10,062 nucleotides of DNA, taken from NCBI GenBank assembly GCA_900770145.1, contig CAAGJL010000054.1:1-10062 (forward strand), written 5' to 3'. The position numbers were made by a program, and so were the translations under genes. This document shows positions 5,740-10,062 of this stretch, piece after piece. A model generated the notes under the pieces. It had not been told where the DNA came from and ran no database searches. It worked only from the letters and a program-made list of their open reading frames with translations. Numbering within the stretch: position 1 is the stretch's first letter; each line of letters starts with the position of its first letter. The stretch comes from Clostridia bacterium (GTDB taxonomy: Bacteria > Bacillota > Clostridia > Oscillospirales > CAG-272).

Positions 5740-6462
5740 TCAGGGGGTGAAATCGGCAATCGCCTTTTTCTCGGCAGAGGAGAGCGACACGGCAACGCGT
5801 TCGCTTTCCTCGTGATAAATGCGCAATGTCCCGTACGGAGCCTTGCTGTAATCCACCGGCTCTCCGTTGGGGAAATAAATGTCAAAGTAGATTACCGGCA
5901 CATTTTCCAGCGTGACCCCGTCAAACGTGTAAAGAAAATAGGTGTAAAGCCCCGTGGTGGCAACGGTTTTGGAGGTGGGGGCAATGCGCACCTGTTCCAG
6001 CGTGTCGCTCCCGTCCCGATTGTCCTCCTTGTTCTCCGGCGTGAGGTCACGGAACAGCAGAAGCGACACATCGTAAATTTCCGCGCCCTTTTCGGGAACC
6101 GCGTCCAGTTGAAAATCCTCTTTTGTGGCGCGCAGCGTGCTGTTATTGTAGCGGAAAACCACCTGCACCTGCCCGGCTTCCGGGAGAATGACAAACCGCG
6201 GCACCGAAAAATAGCCGGAGTTATTCTCCCCTCTGGTGGCGGTGCTTTGCTTTTGCGTGAAAGCCGAAAGCGACCCGTCTGTCCCGGCGCAGGCATGCAG
6301 CACCTCGTTCGGTGCTACACGGCGCATTTCTTTTGGCAGTCTGTCGGAGAGAAACCCCCGCCAGAACAACAACGCCGAAATCGCGCAGATCAACAGGACG
6401 AACAGCAAGCGCAGGATTCTCCCCGCAACAAAAAAACCATAACTTTTTTTCGGTTTGCTCAA
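5740..6462 (-). CDS. Membrane-anchored extracytoplasmic protein of unknown function
   Basis: 240 residues. A basic N-terminus followed by one hydrophobic helix (about 13-35) suggests an uncleaved signal anchor, with the remaining 200 or so residues outside. That part contains a notable QVQVVFRYNNSTL stretch and many aromatic beta-strand-like segments; I do not know a named family. The start is TTG at 6462, supported by AAAGGAG eight bases upstream and by the membrane helix lying before the first internal ATG. The TTG overlaps the TGA of the kinase gene by four bases (TTGA), so its translation is probably coupled to the kinase. The neighbouring small membrane protein may be its partner. Confidence 0.8.
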   Translation of the reverse strand: MSKPKKSYGFFVAGRILRLLFVLLICAISALLFWRGFLSDRLPKEMRRVAPNEVLHACAGTDGSLSAFTQKQSTATRGENNSGYFSVPRFVILPEAGQVQVVFRYNNSTLRATKEDFQLDAVPEKGAEIYDVSLLLFRDLTPENKEDNRDGSDTLEQVRIAPTSKTVATTGLYTYFLYTFDGVTLENVPVIYFDIYFPNGEPVDYSKAPYGTLRIYHEESERVAVSLSSAEKKAIADFTP

Positions 6463-8123
6463 TTTTTGTTCTCCTTTGCGCGGCGCGCAAGCGTTTTCAA
6501 CTCACTCATAACCGGGTTACCGCCCCTGCCGAAATAGTCGTGCAGAGTGCGGTATTTTTCGTATAACTCATCATATATAGGGGCGTTTTGCGGATTCGGA
6601 CGGTATACAAGGTCGGAGAGGCGGCACATTTTTTCCATCGCCGCCGCATGATTCGGATATACCCCTGCCGCCACGGCGGCGGAAATTGCCGTGCCCTGCG
6701 CCGGACCTTGCGCCGTGTCGGAAACGCGCAATTCTTTGCCGAGAATATCCGCGTACAGCTGCATGAAAAACGGGTCCTTGCGCGCAATCCCGCCCGACGC
6801 CGTGACGCGGCAAATCGGCAACCCCGCGCTTTCCAGCGCGTCAAAAATCATCCGGGTGCCGAACGCGGTTGCCTCCAACATTGCCCGCATCAGGTGCTCC
6901 GGCTTTGTGGCAAGCGTCAGCCCCACAAACAGCCCGGAAAGCTCCGCATTCATCAGCACGTTGCGGTTGCCGTTGAACCAGTTCAGCGCCAGTACGCCGC
7001 TCTCGCCGGGGGCAAGGGCCGCCGCTTTGGCAAGCAACAGGCGCAGCATGGAAATATTTTTTTCTTCCGCTTCTTTCACATAGGCGGGGGAAGTCAGCCG
7101 TTCCGCGGCATAGGCGAAATGATCGCCGAGACAGCAAAGCCCCGCTTCATAGCCGTAAAAACCCGGCAGAACGCCGTCTCTCACGGCGCCGCAGATACCG
7201 GGCACTGCCACATCTCGGTCGCCTAACAGGAAAAAGCAGGCGGAGGTGCCGAAAATGGCGTAAAGATCGCCGGGGCGGGTCACCCCCAGCGCCGGGGCGG
7301 CGCAGTGTGCGTCCGGCAGAGCCGCCGCGACCGGGGTGCCTGCCGCAAGACCGAACTGTTCCGCCGCCATGGGGGTCACTTCTCCCACGCGCTCCCCGAT
7401 GCCGGCAAGCGGCGCGTTCAGTTTCTCGCTCACCACGTGCGCAAGGCGCGGGTCAAGCGCACCCCAGAAATCCTCTCCGGGGTAGCCGGTCTCAATGTCA
7501 TAAATACCTTTATACGCGGCGTACACGTATCCGCGTACCTGTTGATCGGTCAACATCCAGGCGATCCAGTCGCCCGCCTCTATAAAATACGCGGCTTTTT
7601 CATAAATTTCCGGGGCGCAGTCCAGCACCTCGTAAATTTTGGGGAACATCCATTCCGAGTTGATGGCGCCGCCGTATCCGGCAAGCCATTTTTCACCCCG
7701 TTCCCGGGCTAATTGATTGATTTTATCGGCATACAGCTGTGCCGCGTGGTGCTTCCACAGCTTCACATACGCATGCGGCTCGCTTCTGTATTGCGGCAAA
7801 AAGCAAAGGGGCGTGCCGTCGGAAAGCACCGGCAGCAGCGTGCAGCAGGTAAAGTCCACGCCAAGCCCCGCAACTTCCGCCGGGGTCACGCCGGAGGCGG
7901 CAAAAACCTCGTGCAATACCGCGTCCAGCGCGTGCAGGTAGTCCGCGGGGTCCTGCAAGGCGAACTGAGGGGGCAGGGGCGTTCCGTCCGCAAGAGTGGT
8001 ATCCATCACTCCGTGGGGGTATTCCGCCACGGCGCTTGCCTTCTCCCGCCCGGTTTCGGTCTCCACCAGCACCGCACGCGCCGACAGCGTGCCGAAATCC
8101 ACGCCGATCGTATATTTTTTCAT
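6459..8123 (-). CDS. araB: Ribulokinase-like FGGY carbohydrate kinase
   Basis: Expected to phosphorylate L-ribulose with ATP, giving L-ribulose 5-phosphate for the pentose phosphate pathway. 554 residues, close to the usual 560-566. Ribulokinase features: N-terminal phosphate loop VDFGTLSARAVLVE, YPHGVMD, LPPQFALQDPADYL, DFTCCTLLPV, PHAYVKLWKHHAAQ, INSEWMFPK, IEAGDWIAWML, catalytic Asp in LPDAH (D271), and the second nucleotide-binding part FGTSACF...ASGGIARKDPF. It has Ala where many relatives have Gly in SGRAV. ATG 8123 is chosen over in-frame ATG 8150: GAGGTG lies seven bases before 8123, and 8150 is only about 14 bases past the -10. No araA, araD, transporter or regulator is nearby, so the substrate could differ. 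Confidence 0.9.
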   Translation of the reverse strand: MKKYTIGVDFGTLSARAVLVETETGREKASAVAEYPHGVMDTTLADGTPLPPQFALQDPADYLHALDAVLHEVFAASGVTPAEVAGLGVDFTCCTLLPVLSDGTPLCFLPQYRSEPHAYVKLWKHHAAQLYADKINQLARERGEKWLAGYGGAINSEWMFPKIYEVLDCAPEIYEKAAYFIEAGDWIAWMLTDQQVRGYVYAAYKGIYDIETGYPGEDFWGALDPRLAHVVSEKLNAPLAGIGERVGEVTPMAAEQFGLAAGTPVAAALPDAHCAAPALGVTRPGDLYAIFGTSACFFLLGDRDVAVPGICGAVRDGVLPGFYGYEAGLCCLGDHFAYAAERLTSPAYVKEAEEKNISMLRLLLAKAAALAPGESGVLALNWFNGNRNVLMNAELSGLFVGLTLATKPEHLMRAMLEATAFGTRMIFDALESAGLPICRVTASGGIARKDPFFMQLYADILGKELRVSDTAQGPAQGTAISAAVAAGVYPNHAAAMEKMCRLSDLVYRPNPQNAPIYDELYEKYRTLHDYFGRGGNPVMSELKTLARRAKENKN

Positions 8124-8163
8124 CTGCCGCACCTCACTTGCTTTGTGCATTGTTCTTTCTTCT

Positions 8164-8192
8164 ATTGTATAACAAAACCTGTCGGATGTCAA
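8164..8192 (-). promoter_or_regulatory. Promoter of the ribulokinase operon
   Basis: On the minus strand TTGACA (8192-8187), 17-base spacer, TACAAT (8169-8164), leaving a leader of about 35 bases before ATG 8123. I see no clear operator palindrome or catabolite-response element around it. Confidence 0.8.
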
Positions 8193-8243
8193 CCGAAAGG
8201 GGCAAAATTCACCCCGTTACTCCCCTTTTCCGGAATTTACCGG

Positions 8244-8272
8244 TGGAAACGGCGTACCCTGTGTGGTAAAAT
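8244..8272 (+). promoter_or_regulatory. Promoter of the CHAP-SH3b gene
   Basis: TGGAAA (8244-8249), 17-base spacer, TAAAAT (8267-8272), with TGTGG directly before the -10. The -35 is weak, and the extended -10 may compensate. The spacer motif GTACCCTGTGTGG matches the BspA-like gene promoter in the same register. Confidence 0.55.
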
Positions 8273-8300
8273 GGAGGCAAAGAAAGGAAGGGGGTGCGCG

Positions 8301-9662
8301 ATGAAACGCATTTTATCATTTCTCTGCGGCGTGCTGTTGTGTGCCGTGATGATTCTGCCCTCGGGGGCGCTTGCCCCGGCAATCACGCCGACAGGCACTT
8401 ACCGGTCTTCGGTTTTTTACGAACGGTTGAGCGCTCTGCCCGCCACCGGCGACGCGGCGCTGGACAGCGTGGCGGCGGCAATGTCACAGTTGGGGTATCA
8501 TGAGGGGAACAGCACGGCGCAGGTACACGGGCGAAACTCCTCCGGGAGCGGGAACTACACGGAATACAATATGGCTTTCGGAAAGGTCGGCAATACATAT
8601 TCTTACGCCTGGTGTGCGACGTTTGTTTCCTGGTGTCTGGAAACCTCCGGCTCTCATGACGCGGCGGGCGGCGTGTTTGCCAGTTGCTCGCTCTGGGTGG
8701 AACGGCTGACGGCGCTGGGCAAATACAAAAAAAGGGGCTCCGGTTATACGCCGAAAACCGGGGATCTGATCTTTTTCCGTTCCTCCGGCGTTGCCCGCGT
8801 TTCCGACCACGTGGGGCTGGTACGGTATGTGAAAAACGGGAGAGTGTACACCGTGGAGGGCAATTCGTCCGACGCGGTGAGCCTGCGCGATTACGCCCTT
8901 GGCGACACCTATATCGCGGGTTACGGTTTGCCGGATTACAAGGGGGAACGGCTGATTGCCGATCTTTCCGCCCCCAACGGAAAAAAAGGCGGTTGGTACA
9001 CCGTGACCAATGCCACGCTGAATCTGCGCGCGGGGGCGGGCACTTCCTATCGGAATTTAGGGCAGGTCACCCGCGGAGCGCTGCTGAAAGTCACCCAAAT
9101 CAAAAACGGGTGGGGAAAAACGACTTATAAGGGAAAAGCGGCATGGATTTCCCTGCAATATGCGGAGTTTACATCTCCCTATACCTACACGGTAAAATTT
9201 GAAACCGACGGCGGGGGCGAGATGGCGGCGCGGGAGTATTTCTCTACCGGGACGGCATTTATCCCGGATACGGTGTCAGGAAAAGAGGGGTATCGCTTCC
9301 TGTACTGGACGGACGGAAGCAACACTTACGCCCCCGGCGCGGCACTGCCGGCAGAAGATTGCATACTGACGGCGGTTTATGAAAAACTGCCGGAGCCGGA
9401 AAGAGAGCCGGAAGAGCCCGATCAAGAGGAAGAAAACCACCCCTCGGGGGAGCCGGGTGAGAGCGAAACGCCGGGGCTGGACGGGGCAGGGGACATCCAA
9501 GAGCCGGAAACGCCGGCAGACAGCATCGGCGAGCCGCCGAAAAACGACCATACGACCGGGGACGTGTTGCAAAATCCGAAAGCAACCGCCGCCGCGGCAG
9601 TAGTCAGTGGCGTGCTGACCGCCCTGTTTGCCGCGTGGTATTTCTGTCGGAAGTTTGTGTAA
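8301..9662 (+). CDS. Secreted CHAP-SH3b peptidoglycan hydrolase with C-terminal anchor
   Basis: 453 residues. Signal peptide about 1-25 (cleavage near SGALA). A CHAP domain (about 55-215) carries the likely catalytic cysteine C105 in YAWCATFVSWC, histidine H170 in SDHVGLV, and E187 or a near residue in VEGNSS. CHAP enzymes cut peptide or amide bonds in peptidoglycan. Then an SH3b wall-binding domain (about 232-290, with LNLRAGAGTSY), an InlB/Listeria-Bacteroides-type beta repeat (about 295-360, ending LTAVYE), a linker rich in Pro, Glu, Gly and Asp (362-425), and a C-terminal hydrophobic helix (about 428-447) ending in RKFV, so the enzyme stays membrane-tethered. There is no LPxTG motif. ATG 8301 follows AGGAAGGGGGTG. 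Ends at a terminator shared with tRNA-Gly. Confidence 0.9.
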   Translation: MKRILSFLCGVLLCAVMILPSGALAPAITPTGTYRSSVFYERLSALPATGDAALDSVAAAMSQLGYHEGNSTAQVHGRNSSGSGNYTEYNMAFGKVGNTYSYAWCATFVSWCLETSGSHDAAGGVFASCSLWVERLTALGKYKKRGSGYTPKTGDLIFFRSSGVARVSDHVGLVRYVKNGRVYTVEGNSSDAVSLRDYALGDTYIAGYGLPDYKGERLIADLSAPNGKKGGWYTVTNATLNLRAGAGTSYRNLGQVTRGALLKVTQIKNGWGKTTYKGKAAWISLQYAEFTSPYTYTVKFETDGGGEMAAREYFSTGTAFIPDTVSGKEGYRFLYWTDGSNTYAPGAALPAEDCILTAVYEKLPEPEREPEEPDQEEENHPSGEPGESETPGLDGAGDIQEPETPADSIGEPPKNDHTTGDVLQNPKATAAAAVVSGVLTALFAAWYFCRKFV

Positions 9663-9694
9663 ACGAGAACGCCGGGCGGGTTCTCACCCGCCGC

Positions 9695-9736
9695 AAAAAA
9701 AGCAATGCCGCCCAATCGGGCGGCATTGCTTTTTTT
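9695..9736. terminator. Bidirectional terminator between the CHAP gene and tRNA-Gly
   Basis: Perfect 19-bp inverted repeat, arms 9695-9713 and 9718-9736, loop AATC, with the GC stem GCAATGCCGCCC/GGGCGGCATTGC flanked by A7 and T7. On the plus strand it lies 32 bases after the CHAP gene stop; on the minus strand it begins directly at the CCA end of tRNA-Gly. It should end both transcripts. Confidence 0.9.
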
Positions 9737-9809
9737 GGAGCAGGCGACGGGAATCGAACCCGCATCTCCAGCTTGGGAAGCTGGGGTTTTACCACTAGAC
9801 TACGCCTGC
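9736..9809 (-). tRNA. tRNA-Gly, anticodon CCC
   Basis: Minus-strand cloverleaf with encoded CCA (9738-9736) and discriminator T. The acceptor stem is GCAGGCG/CGCCTGC. The anticodon stem CCAGC/GCTGG encloses TTCCCAA, placing CCC at 34-36 and decoding GGG. The T-arm GCGGG-TTCGATT-CCCGT is intact. It has its own consensus promoter (9820-9848) and an intrinsic terminator right after CCA. Confidence 0.96.
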
Positions 9810-9819
9810 GAACGTATTT

Positions 9820-9848
9820 ATTATAGCGAATGGAAATGACTTTGTCAA
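9820..9848 (-). promoter_or_regulatory. Consensus promoter of tRNA-Gly
   Basis: On the minus strand TTGACA (9848-9843) and TATAAT (9825-9820), both perfect, with a 17-base spacer; the -10 ends about 10 bases before the tRNA 5' end at 9809. A strong promoter as expected for a stable RNA gene. Confidence 0.9.
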
Positions 9849-10009
9849 GCCCTGAAAGAAATTTTTTATTCCGGGTGAGGCAGTTGTCGGTGATGAGAGA
9901 GTGGAGGGCGCGGGTATGGCTGTTATCAGGCGGTCAACCGGACAAATGCGGGGGCAAACCCGTACCCTGCAAAAGCAAAATGTTTTTGCAATGTTCGCAC
10001 AAACTCAAA
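9849..10009. other. Gene-free stretch upstream of tRNA-Gly
   Basis: No convincing coding frame with a ribosome binding site. There is a weak inverted pair GCAAAA/TTTTTGC around 9970-9989. I see nothing else to support. Confidence 0.4.
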
Positions 10010-10056
10010 GGCTCCCTTGTGTAAAGGGAGCTGGCGCGACAGCGCCTGAGGGATTG
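10010..10056. repeat. Short palindromic intergenic repeat at the window edge
   Basis: Two adjacent hairpins: GCTCCCTT/AAGGGAGC (10011-10018 with 10024-10031, loop GTGTA) and GGCGC/GCGCC (10033-10037 with 10042-10046, loop GACA), followed by TGAGGGATTG. The layout looks like a dispersed extragenic palindromic or miniature element, and similar CTCCCTT...GAGGGA units are familiar to me from gut Clostridia genomes. Only one copy is in the window and the element may continue past its end. Confidence 0.5.
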
Positions 10057-10062
10057 TAAAAG

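Overview
The window looks like a chromosomal segment of a G+C-rich Clostridia-type (Firmicutes) bacterium, probably a gut lineage. The grounds are consensus sigma-A-type promoters with 17-base spacers, AGGAGG-type ribosome binding sites, Gram-positive surface proteins (lipoproteins, a BspA-like leucine-rich-repeat protein, a CHAP/SH3 cell-wall enzyme with a C-terminal membrane anchor) and tRNA genes with encoded CCA. No taxon can be named from the sequence alone.

Layout. (1) 1-438: a minus-strand tRNA-Glu(CTC) gene followed downstream by a tandem array. Each unit is a U-flanked terminator-like hairpin plus a ~104-base structured core that ends in a copy of the tRNA-Glu 3' end including CCA. 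Two full cores and three hairpins are visible, and the array may continue beyond base 1. (2) 536-3727: a tightly packed minus-strand operon, in transcription order SGNH/DUF4886-like hydrolase, tRNA-dihydrouridine synthase (DusB type), a small lipoprotein, and glutamate racemase (murI). Adjacent genes overlap by 1 or 4 bases, and a near-perfect promoter lies in front. (3) 4026-4736: a divergent plus-strand BspA-like lipoprotein. (4) 4789-5220: a ~430-base foldback (long inverted-repeat) element between convergent genes. (5) 5225-8123: a minus-strand operon of a ribulokinase-like FGGY kinase and two membrane proteins of unknown function. (6) 8301-9662: a plus-strand secreted CHAP-SH3b protein with a C-terminal anchor. 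It converges on a minus-strand tRNA-Gly(CCC) and shares a bidirectional terminator with it. (7) 9810-10062: the tRNA-Gly promoter, then an apparently gene-free stretch, then a short palindromic intergenic repeat at the edge.

Most genes are housekeeping or cell-envelope functions: D-glutamate for peptidoglycan, peptidoglycan cleavage, lipoproteins, tRNA and tRNA modification. The most unusual parts are non-coding: the tRNA-Glu-tail array, whose cores can fold with a 7-bp acceptor-like stem and CCA end, and the foldback element. No CRISPR array, integrase, transposase or recognisable defence gene is visible. The claim that the array makes a tRNA-like RNA is a hypothesis, not something the sequence proves.
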